Shown in pieces: positions 48,725 through 64,000 of a stretch of DNA of 64,000 bases (its first letter is position 1; each line of letters opens with the position of its first letter). This stretch comes from Latrodectus hesperus (taxonomy: Eukaryota; Arthropoda; Arachnida; Araneae; Theridiidae), in assembly GCA_037975125.1 (NCBI GenBank), contig CM075851.1:79833479-79897478 (forward strand). Reading direction: 5' to 3'. A model generated the notes under the pieces. The model saw only the letters and a program-made list of their open reading frames with translations, was not told the DNA's origin and made no database searches. The position numbers and the translations under genes were made by a program.

Positions 48725-49975
48725 TTTATATATGGTAATTGTATGATAATTTTAATGAATAATGCTTGATATATTGCTATTATTACAACTTAAGTTTGTA
48801 ATTTAAATAAACCTCAAAATTACAATTATTAGCTTAAAATTCGTTTACTAGCTGTTATCTCACAGGCTTCCTATGAACGCATACAATATAGAAAAATAAT
48901 GAAAAATAAAACTGGGTTATTGAAGAAATATATTTTAAACATTGTTTTTTTTTAATCCAATGGCGGGCACACAAAGGTGACTGAACCCTTTGTCACAACA
49001 AGGGTAAAAACTGCTACTCATTTATCATTATTTATTATTTATTTATTTTATATTACTGTTTAAAATACAATTATTTTTCTTCATTGTTTGAATTACAATA
49101 AAGAAAATTTTGCAGCTTTGTGAGGAATGTATTATTAATATTAGTTATATAACATCAAAAGGTTTAAATACGCAGGTAGATCTTTTTTTGTTTGTTTGTT
49201 TTGGCCTTTGGTATTATTTTGCTTCTATGTTTGTGATGATTTAAAATTCAATCTTAAAAACGTATTATTAGAAAAAAATTCTTGGTAAGATTGTCAATAT
49301 TATAATGTATTACATTATTCATGTTATCCCCTAACAAATCGATATCAGCAAAGCTAAAATAATCCGGCCTCCAGGTTCAATGATTATCATTTTATTATCA
49401 ATTTCTAATTACTTATTTAAATTTTTCTTGACTTCATTGTTCTCACGAGGATGTTTTGTTGAAAAAATCTGATTTCTGTGAAGGACCTTTGACAAAAAAC
49501 AATTTCTTCATCAAATATATAAATTAAATTTGATGAACACTTTTCAAGTTTTCGTCTAAATTGATTGCTCTAAATTATTAATAACTAAACTAAAACTCCA
49601 AAACTGTTGATAAAAACTAGAAATTTGCTTTTATTGAATTTAAATTAAATAAGGAAAAGCTCAGCGACTGCTCTGTTTGCACGCAATGATTGCTGTAATA
49701 GATCCTGTTTGATTGCATTTAATTGTGTAGAGTGTATTATCATTATTTTCGGAACAGAAAGTTTTAAAATCTATTCTTGTCACTGTTAAGCAATGGGAAT
49801 TGAATGTTCGACCTTTGCTTGCAGAAATTCATATCTGTCGGAATGAGAGTTTGGGAGTTTTCCAGGTTCTTTTTCTCTAGACACAATGTGTACATGATCC
49901 ACGAATTATGAGTTTCTTCCAGAAGAAATGATAGTGTTTAAATTCCTTGCTACTCATTTCGGCTGTTAAACTTAC
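48725..49975. other. AT-rich intergenic or intronic DNA
   Basis: A short patch at about 48958-49010 (GGCGGGCACACAAAGGTGAC, then an inverted CCCTTTGTCACAACAAGGG) is denser and may be a repeat fragment. Nothing else is recognised. Confidence 0.6.
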
Positions 49976-49996
49976 CTATATGTGGGATGAATGAAA
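49976..49996 (-). CDS. Candidate 21-nt microexon
   Basis: Minus strand: CTGATTTTTTTAG precedes and GTAAGTTTAA follows, so both splice signals are close to consensus. The 21-nt segment is open in two frames, one of which (SFIPHI) is phase-compatible with the 36-nt candidate and the terminal exon further left. In animals, microexons of this size are typical of neuronal genes. The evidence is splice signals only. Confidence 0.25.
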   Translation of the reverse strand, partial: FHSSHI

Positions 49997-52740
49997 CTAA
50001 AAAAATCAGGAGTATAAGTATTTGATGTAATAAAGACTTAGAAGATGTAACTAAATTAAAATAAAAAATCATCATTTTTATGTTATTTGAAAATTTTTAT
50101 AGATTATTAAAATGGAAATTGCTTTTTACAAGAAAAATGTATCTTTATTAGATTTCAAATAAATAAAAGAAATCATACCACGAATTAAACTTTACTGTTA
50201 TAAGAAAATTAAATAAATAAGAGGAAATGTGAAAGTTTCTTTACAATTTAATTATTTTGATTGAAAAATATTTCAATCTTAATTTAAATATTTTGACCAT
50301 TTTTCTCTTCAAATATAGTTATTAGAATACTATTATTCAATTAATATTGTAATAATGCATTTGAGAATAATTATGAATCGATAATGAAGCAATATAAATT
50401 AATGTTTTACCTTTACTATCTCGGATTTGAACACTTATCCTTTAATTAAAAAAGTGTGCTTAATTCACAGTTTTTGCCTGGGTAAAGTAGGGATATTTTA
50501 AAATACTGTTTTTGTTTATTAGTTTACCGATAAAATACTTACTAAATAACACAAATTTGAAGAAGATTTTTTTTACTTTGAAATTATCTTAATTTTCTTT
50601 TACCTTGAGATTATTTTATTTTAAATTTAAAAAAACTTGAAATATTTTATGAATTGAAGAGCATTTAAAAAGTTAAATTACATAAAAAAATATTTTTCGA
50701 AGTCAAAAAAATAAAACTAACTTTTTCCAATATTTAATATTCTTAAACTGAATAAATTAATTTACATACATTAAATCACCTTACAGTAAAAATTATAATG
50801 TTAAAATACAGATAAATTTTTTTAGTAAATGTAAATTTTTTAAAAGTATTTCTCGTAAATGCGATTTAAATTTTAAGAATTAAAATAATTGCATCATTAA
50901 TTTTTGTTTCTCGTTAATGAGCCTTAAGAAAATTGTTAAGAGGCTTTCATTGACAAATTTTTCAATTTTTTATCGCATGATTATTAAACAATTTTTCAAA
51001 ACATAAATCATAAATATTATTAAAATAACAAAAACTACTTAATTTATGAATATACAATTAAATAAATTGAAAAGTATTACATAGAAATTAATAAAAATTG
51101 TTTTTTAATGTGATATGTTTGTTCACAAATTATTTATTTTAATGAACAAATTTTTAAATTATTCATGAACTCCTTTGTCATTACCTATAATCTTTATTCT
51201 CTCGACAGCATAAGTTTTTTTTATGTCATAATTACTTAGTTTTGATACAATGTAATATTTTGCTTTCTATATATTTCAAAAGCAATTTGAATTTCTCGTG
51301 CTTTTTCAAATGAAAATCAGGAGTAAAAATAAGTGTTACAAAATAAAATTATAATTGGTGATTTTAATTATATCTTTTATTAAGTAATGATTCGTTCTAT
51401 TCACTCCATTTCTTTTTGTATTCTCTAACTCACCAAAAAATTTTATTTTAAAAATATGCACAACGATTGTCAGAAATTGTTTGTTTGAATGATTAAGAAT
51501 CTGTGAAACATTAACATTTCATATTTTATATATTTCTTGATTTCTTGAAATTTGATTTGATATTAAAAATAATTTCTTTACTTCAATTGATTTTTTTACT
51601 TTTTAAATTTCAGTGCATACGCATTAATTGGAATAATTTGGGAATAAAATAAACAATATTCTCCTTAAAGTTTTCAGAAATCTGATGATTAGTCATTATT
51701 AATATCACTTTTTAAAAAGAATGTAAAAAATATTTATATAAGTATTTAATATATATAAATTTTTAACATTTTTATTTAAAAATATGTGATAAATTTACAA
51801 ATGCATCAAAAGCAATAAAACCTATGTTCGAAACATCACTTAGTTATTTCTTGAATTAAAATAATTTTTCTTTGAAATTTATATTATTGTCTCAATTTTA
51901 TATTTTTAATCATAAACGCAACTTATATTTTGTTTTCTTATTGATTATATGATTAATGACAAATAAAATTATTTATATTATTATTCAGCATCCAACATTC
52001 GGCTTCAAATTAAGCGTCATCTTTTTAAAATATTTATGAAAGTACACTATTATCAAACTGAATAATGCGAATAAAATGTTTTAAAATAATTTATGTAAAT
52101 GCTCAAAAGCGATTTTACAATTTACATACTTGCTGCTATATTTAAATTTTAAATGAGAGATTGCATAAGAGATCATAAAATGAAATCAAATTTAATCTAG
52201 CATTTATAATTCTCCACGTTGTTAAATTTGAGAAATAAAAAAGCGGCGTATTTTCAATTGTATAGGATAGATGTGAATGCAATTAAACTTTTACAAAATA
52301 TTAATGAGTTATACGTTTCTATTTATATATGCTAAATGGTGATCTTACAGTTTATTTAAAAATTTGATTCAATGCTTCAGAGTTTATTTAAAAATGATTG
52401 CTTTTTTTATTAAAGTATTGTGGCTCTTTTATAATTATACTTCAATTTGTTGATGCAAAAGCATTTTCCAGAAATGAAAGTAAAACAATAATTCTAATAA
52501 TATTAATTTTTTCTAATGGCTGGCACAATAATATTGTAGTATACGTTGAATAAGTGAATGGAAATTGGAATTTTATATTTTAGAGAATTAATAAAAGCAC
52601 CCGGGTGGTGGGAAAAATGTAAAAATAATATTTTATCTTAAAGTGATGAATATAAAGCAGAAAAGTAAGCAAAAAGCAAACAATAATTTTTTTCATAATA
52701 ATAGAAGTGGGATGTGAAGAAATTTCTCGTTTATTTTAAT
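49997..52740. other. AT-rich intergenic or intronic DNA
   Basis: Nothing recognised on either strand. Confidence 0.65.
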
Positions 52741-52945
52741 TACAGCTGCTCAAATATGACAGCGAAAATAAATCGTTTTCACCCCACAGCGCAAAAGAGC
52801 AAGAAAGATAGATAGCTCCTAGGGATCATGACTCCCCACCCACCCACTCCTCCGAAATTGAAAGCATCGCAACACCTGAAAGTGAAAAATAATTTCGAGC
52901 AAAAAATGCTGCGACAGTTACTGTTAAAAACAGAGGTAGGCTTAC

Positions 52946-52995
52946 CTTTCCGAATCCCGAATTGTTCGAGGTCGGATTGGAATTATATTCGAAAA
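52946..52995 (-). CDS. Candidate 50-nt exon next to the CpG-containing patch
   Basis: Minus strand: ATATTTTTTCAG precedes and GTAAGC follows, both near consensus. Two frames are open (FSNIIPIRPRTIRDSE, or FEYNSNPTSNNSGFGK), but neither leaves the single base that the next candidate exon at 49996 needs. It would therefore be untranslated, followed by a missing exon, or unrelated. On the plus strand the overlapping frame 52828-53016 starts MTPHPPTPPKLKAS and has a GTAGGC donor-like site near 52936. Either strand could be the transcribed one. Confidence 0.3.
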
Positions 52996-53029
52996 CTGAA
53001 AAAATATCTGGATTAAAATCCGGAGGAAT

Positions 53030-53170
53030 AGACGGAATGCTATCCTTTTCGCACTGGCTTCAGCGCCATATTGTTTCCCTCCCGGGATCTCACCAGATGG
53101 CGCTCCTATACTTTTTCTCCCGGGAAGCGAGTTCCGGATAGGTTATTTTCCGCGTTGGGGTAATTTCTTT
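53030..53170. promoter_or_regulatory. CpG-containing patch with CTCF- and YY1-type motifs
   Basis: One of the least AT-rich segments outside the transposons. TCACCAGATGGCGC (53090-53103) matches the CTCF consensus CCASYAGRKGGCRS at 13 of 14 positions. On the minus strand, ACAATATGGCGCTGA (about 53071-53057) resembles a YY1/short-leader start site. Two TCCCGGGA palindromes flank the CTCF-like motif. The composition fits a promoter or insulator. Minus-strand transcription toward the exon at 52995 is inferred. Confidence 0.4.
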
Positions 53171-53869
53171 CAAAATCACTGGTTGGCTGTTAATTAAGAG
53201 AGTAACAACTGCTGTTCTCAGTTAGAAGCACTTTTACATTAAAACTTCAAATTTTAATTTTACTCGATGAATGAATGTCAAAAAAATTAATTCCTCTCCC
53301 TCTTTCGTTTGCTTAGACATTTCTTTCACACTTTAAACTAATGTCAATTCATGTTAATTACGAATTAATATCCATTTCGGAGCATTCAAAATTAATAGGA
53401 ATGCATTCAATGCACGCAGTGTACGAAAGAATCAATAAATAAATAGATAGCACTAAAATAAAAAGTATTAATCGCCACAACAGTTCATGTCCCAAAAACA
53501 CCATATTAATTCAGAAGATTGGTATTAACTTCTACTAAAAGGGATGATAAAATTCGGATAAAAATTCCTTAATATAAACGCATGCACACAGTAAAAACTA
53601 AAAATTTAATTTTGATTGTTTATATACTCATTAATAAAAAAAATTCATATTCTTTCTTTTTGAAAACATTTTTTGAGCGCAATGATTGCTTTAGAAATAT
53701 ATTTTCCCCAAATTAGGTTTTCAGTATATTAATATGTATATTTCTAATATATTTTTACAATAAAAATGTCATTTTTCTGCATAATTTACTGAATCGATAT
53801 TTTTAAATTATAATATTCATGAAAAAAATTATTTTATCCTTTTTTGACATCACACATCATTGTACACAT
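53171..53869. other. AT-rich intergenic DNA
   Basis: Nothing recognised. Confidence 0.65.
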
Positions 53870-54075
53870 ATCTGTCATGACTTGCCAGGAGGCACTTGAC
53901 ATATTCTGTGGGTAGGAAGCTGCCTCCTCTTTGCCCTAAATGCCGGCAGGAGCAGGCTTCACCTCAGTACACCTTGGTCTGGACTGGGAGGATATTCACA
54001 ATTATCCAAATCTTCGGACTTCATTACTGCAATGGTTTCACTGATCTGGTCTGACTCCGTCAGAGCAGATGCGAG
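53870..54075. other. Unexplained GC-richer islet
   Basis: About 200 bp of balanced composition between AT-rich flanks. The minus strand has a short protein-like block (QISETIAVMKSEDLDNCEYP) that runs into stops. There is no tRNA box, terminal repeat or splice pair that I can support. It may be a decayed transposon or a conserved non-coding element. Confidence 0.3.
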
Positions 54076-54173
54076 ATTAGCATATTAACATATCATTAAC
54101 ATATAACATTAGCATTTTAACTTATCATATAATTAACATAGCATATAACAATCATATGAAATACTGACAAAAA

Positions 54174-54228
54174 TTTTTCGTTTTGCCAAAAATTAGCATT
54201 TTTTACTAATTTTTGGGAAAACGAAAAA
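54174..54228. repeat. 23-bp-arm hairpin
   Basis: Arms at 54174-54196 and 54206-54228 are reverse complements with one mismatch, around a 9-base loop. The preceding 100 bp is made of ATTAACATAT-type words. Possibly a foldback remnant. Confidence 0.8.
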
Positions 54229-57117
54229 ATAATTATGAAATTATTTGTTTTATTTAGGAGAAGTTAAATGGTGGTCATATAATTACCAAAAATAAAATTA
54301 ATTTTGTCCTACAATTTACATTTATGCTTTTTGTAATTAATTTAAATTTAATTCATAATTTTCATTTTACTTTAAAATCTTGAACACAGTCTATTCAAAA
54401 AAGAACGTTTTCTATATGCAATATCTTCAATTAAAAATTTTAATTGCACTTACACGATATAAATTTTTTATCGTTAATTTAAAAATGTTATGTTGCCCAG
54501 TTATTGCAATCTGTCTTTAATTTGATGTAAATGTTAAATATTTTCCTCAATTTTTAATATTAATAAATCAAATGTATCCTGTTCATTACAAGATTTTTTT
54601 CTGCTTTCAAATCAGTTAATATATAATTTTATAGTTAGTAATTTATTCAGTGAAAAATTTTCATATTAAAATTACACCTTGAATTACTTATATAAAGCAA
54701 TATTTATTAACTTTGTGCATTAAAATTTTAAAATTTTGTATATTTCTGTACTAAATTTTTATTACACATTTTTTTAATTTTAAATTACTTTTTTTCAGCA
54801 TTTTTAAGCATCTGTTTTCATATTGAAAACTATGAAGTGAAATTAAATTTCATTTTTCATATTATTCACTTTTTATATTATTTATCAATTCAAAGTTATC
54901 CAAAATTGGAAATATAAATCTTTTAAGTTATCTCTAATTCCAAAGAAAAATTTTTACATAAATTTTTAACTATTTGATCAAAAGAATTAACTTTTTACTA
55001 TCAAGTCATTTTCGTGTTTTATGGTAATATAGTTTTGAATAGTAAATTTAGTGATAGATGAGGTGATAGAAAATTTCTATTTTTTAAGTAATATGAAAAT
55101 ATTTAATTAAAAAATGTTTGTTTCATATTAAATTTATTAAAATTATTTTGTACCGTTATAATTTATTTTTAAATACATATTAAAAAAACATTTGGTTTTA
55201 ATTTATATATTAGATTTTTATTATTTAATAAAGTTAAATTTTTTATCAAATCTAGTAAAACTCATTCTTAAGGTTTTAGATTGGAATTAAGTGTTTTATT
55301 GAATATGAATTTATATATATAATTAGTTACTTCATCCTTGTAATTATATGTAATTTAAGTAACAAAATACCATAGTTTAGTTTATATAGTTACAAATTAA
55401 AAATTCTTTATTTTAAATCATACTCTTCAAAAAATACTAAAATGTTAAAATGTCAAAGTGAAATATAAAACTGTGAAATATATCTGTGTACAGCTTTCTC
55501 TTTATTTGTGTGTCCACATTTTAATGATAACAATAATTCTAAAAAGATTGGGTTTCATTTCTGAGAAATACGATCTGTTCTTATTTTAGTTTTTCAAAAC
55601 ATTATTTGTACTGATAATCATTTATTCAAGGAAAATAATGTCTGAAAATTAACCATTTTTATTTACTTATTTTTCATAATTATATTATATATAAATACTA
55701 TCAATTTAAAATACAATTTTTATTTAAAATTTCATTAAGCACTTTATTTGTGTTAAAATATTCATTTTTATGCAATTTTATCATTGAAATTAAAAAGTAA
55801 ACATTTCATTTTGTTTGATTTAAAAAATATTTATTTTCCAAATCATTCATTATTACAAATATGTAAGTTATCCATCATCTCTTTCATCTTTACTAATATT
55901 CTAGATTCATATTATCGTTTACAAAAACATTTTATTCTCTTATGAAATACATAGTAAAAGTTTTCAACCTAATCCCATTTCTTTCTCGAATAATCATAGC
56001 AAGTCTCTTTATTTTATTAAAATAAATTAAATATTTTCAAATCATACAAATTTAAATGAAGTCTGATTGTATATTAAAATAAATACTATTGAGAAATAAC
56101 ATGCTATCTAGTCTTGTTGATGTATCTCTTTATTTAATTATGCAAATTAAATTAGAAGTTATATTAACTTATTTAATATTCCAAATAACAACACTTAGAT
56201 TTTGTACCTCACTACTTCTGCTTATAATTATGATTTAAATGTAGTCTCAATGTAGAATATTTCAGCTAAACTCTTTGGGAAATAAAAAGTATGTTCATAT
56301 TTAGAAGTAACATTTTACATCTTTCAGAAAAAACTGTTATGTGATGCACATAACAATGTTTTTGAATTCAAATAATAAAATGAACAAATATTTATCAATA
56401 ACATTAATTTTATCGATAAATAACAGTGATTTTCTAAAATCCTTTAAGAGCAATGCATCACTTTAAATAATTAGTAATTTATTTGACTTTTCAGCCATAA
56501 TCCGGTAGAATGCATTGGTTTATTTCTTCGATAATTAATGATAACACATAAAATGTGATTACCGTTTTCTTCGATAATAACCTACGATTCTTTCGCAATT
56601 TGCTTGGACCATATTTCTAATAAATAAATAAATTTCATTAAGAAACTTTCTAAATTTTTAAACATTGCTTTCACATAATTCATCTTTCAAGCTTTTAGGT
56701 TATCAATTAATATATTTTTGAAATCTAATTTTTTAAAATAATTGAAAGCTTCGTAATTCATAGACAAAAATAAATTTCATGTAATGTTCTAAAGGAAAGA
56801 TAGATTAAATTTCTTTAAATAAAATGAAAATGATTAAAAAAATTGCTATTAAATCTCAATCACGAGTTTTTGAGGTTATTAAAAAATACAAAGTTAGCTT
56901 TGTAAGAATACTGATTCCACTAACTTTAAATAAGAATATACAAAAGCAAAATTTCAAAGTAAAAATATAATAACAATAAATTAGATTTTTTAAATATTTC
57001 TCTAATACTTTAATGAATATGATTTTTAAATATACATAATTTACACCTATCTCGTTTCTTTTATTATGCAGGAGAGCTGTTTGCAACACAACACTTACAT
57101 TCGTGTACATATATGCA
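54229..57117. other. AT-rich intergenic DNA
   Basis: Nothing recognised. An 84-codon minus-strand frame at 56856-57110 is very rich in Phe, Ile and Tyr and fits chance. Confidence 0.65.
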
Positions 57118-57119
57118 TA

Positions 57120-57519
57120 TTAGGTTGGGAAATAAAGAAATCTATTATTTTGACAGTGATTAGCTATTATTTTGTCAGTGATTAGCTGTGTAGTGATCAA
57201 TATCTCGTAGCATGTCGATCGAACAATTTTAGATTTATGTTCGTTGGAAAGGTAATATTTTGCACTAAAATATTCTTTTCTTGTAAAGCTCATTCAGTGG
57301 TGAAATATTACCGAGGGAAGTAAAGGAAACAAAGGGAAAATTCGTTAGATATTATACTTTTTCATCAATAAAGGTGAAAATATAGTCAGGCTGATAAAAT
57401 TAATAATGGTATTTTTGGTCCCGATACTATAGCAGAAAATTACATTCATTTTTAGCATCTTTGATTCTGTTCAGGTATTTTTGATGTTAGAGATCACGTC
57501 GCACAGATAGGCTCGTTTC

Positions 57520-57521
<2 letters not shown>
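57120..57521 (+). mobile_element. Mariner fragment A, 3' part replaced by TA repeats
   Basis: The left end is TTAGGTTGGG after a TA, as in many mariner terminal repeats. A 22-bp duplication (TATTATTTTGNCAGTGATTAGC) lies at 57144-57188. The transposase start is ATG 57212 (MSIEQF, stop). Further on the frame reads GPDTIAENYIHF and then [16 protein letters not shown], the helix-turn-helix end region common to mariner transposases. Sequence stops at 57521, where (TA)n begins; no catalytic domain remains. Confidence 0.75.

Positions 57522-57594
<73 letters not shown>
57522..57594. repeat. TA microsatellite between two mariners
   Basis: Uninterrupted (TA)n of about 72 bp. The next mariner begins directly after it. 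Confidence 0.97.
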
Positions 57595-60974
<3,380 letters not shown>

Positions 60975-60976
60975 TG

Positions 60977-61053
<77 letters not shown>
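60975..61053. repeat. TA microsatellite
   Basis: About 75 bp of (TA)n introduced by GTATGTA. Confidence 0.97.
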
Positions 61054-63417
<2,364 letters not shown>

Positions 63418-64000
63418 AATATTAGACAGAGTTTATTTAAAACTCTAACAATGTTAAAATGGACGTAGCTTACAACAAATACCTTTAAGCAATAAATAAA
63501 TTATAGTAAATTCTTATTTTACATATTTTACATTTATTATTTTTATTTTGATTACAGACTATATAAATTTAATTTCTATTTGTTCGCAGAAATTTTGTCT
63601 TCGGTCTTATATTAGAATGTCAGCGTCTGGTTAACTTAAACTGAAAACTAAGTTTGCTTTCGAAATTTTGATTGCTGTGTATGTAATTATTTTAAACGTA
63701 ATAAACGTTGATTTGAACACCTTGTAAAGTTGCTTATGCTGCTAAGTGGTTAATTCAAACTCCAGAATTCTTATTTTAAAAATGACGCTTATCATTCTCT
63801 TTTCTTTACATAAATCGTTATTTGTGCATAACTGTTTGGACTCCGCAACTGATCTTCCCCATTTTTTTCTTTATTCTACTTACAAAATAATTTTTTTAAA
63901 AAATATATATAATGATATTTATTGATTGATTTTCATAAAGAAATACTTTTGGCCTCTTTAGCAAATGCGTTTTCGCCTTTTCCAATTCGTAATCAGTCAG
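63418..64000. other. AT-rich intergenic DNA
   Basis: Nothing recognised up to the window edge. Confidence 0.6.

Overview
The window is 64 kb of very AT-rich (roughly three-quarters A+T) nuclear DNA from an animal, most likely an arthropod. Decayed mariner and Tc1 transposons, a Ty3/gypsy retrotransposon, tRNA-derived SINEs and very long TA microsatellites point to a large, repeat-rich genome such as that of a spider or another arachnid. That placement is inference; no host gene here is recognised well enough to fix the species. There are no operons, rRNA, CRISPR or prokaryotic features.

Layout. 1-10.6 kb: gene-poor AT-rich DNA with small tandem repeats, one TA microsatellite and two denser patches (2.7-3.0 and 7.9-8.1 kb). 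10.6-13.7 kb: a mobile-element cluster with a 41-bp-arm perfect hairpin, a Tc1 fragment split by two tail-to-tail tRNA-derived SINEs, and a complete but dead Tc1 element with double-repeat ends. 14.6-15.2 kb: an unidentified decayed coding stretch. 17.2-21.4 kb: a young Ty3/gypsy element inside a TA microsatellite. Its LTRs differ only by one T, but protease, reverse transcriptase and most of RNase H are deleted, so it is non-autonomous. 21.5-25.1 kb: a nested hairpin, the best candidate host exon (22674-22996), a TATA promoter and weaker exon candidates. 26-29.7 kb: non-coding patches resembling regulatory DNA. 31.6-31.9 kb: a tRNA-derived SINE. 39.9-41.6 kb: a truncated mariner fused tail-to-tail to a truncated Tc1. 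47.3-48.7 kb: another dead Tc1. 57.1-58.5 kb: two broken mariners embedded in TA repeats. 59-63.4 kb: several more TA tracts, one about 270 bp.

The most gene-like arrangement is on the minus strand. A CpG-containing patch at 53.03-53.17 kb carries a CTCF-type and a YY1-type motif. Left of it lie a splice-flanked 50-nt segment, a 21-nt and a 36-nt microexon candidate, and at 42.97-43.09 kb a terminal exon with stop codon and AATAAA. The last three are phase-compatible, so one gene running right to left over about 10 kb is possible. This is a hypothesis and the product is not recognised.

No wholly new system is evident. The points most worth checking are the recently moved but RT-less gypsy element, the SINE foldback inside a Tc1, the mariner/TA-repeat mosaics and the unrecognised exons.
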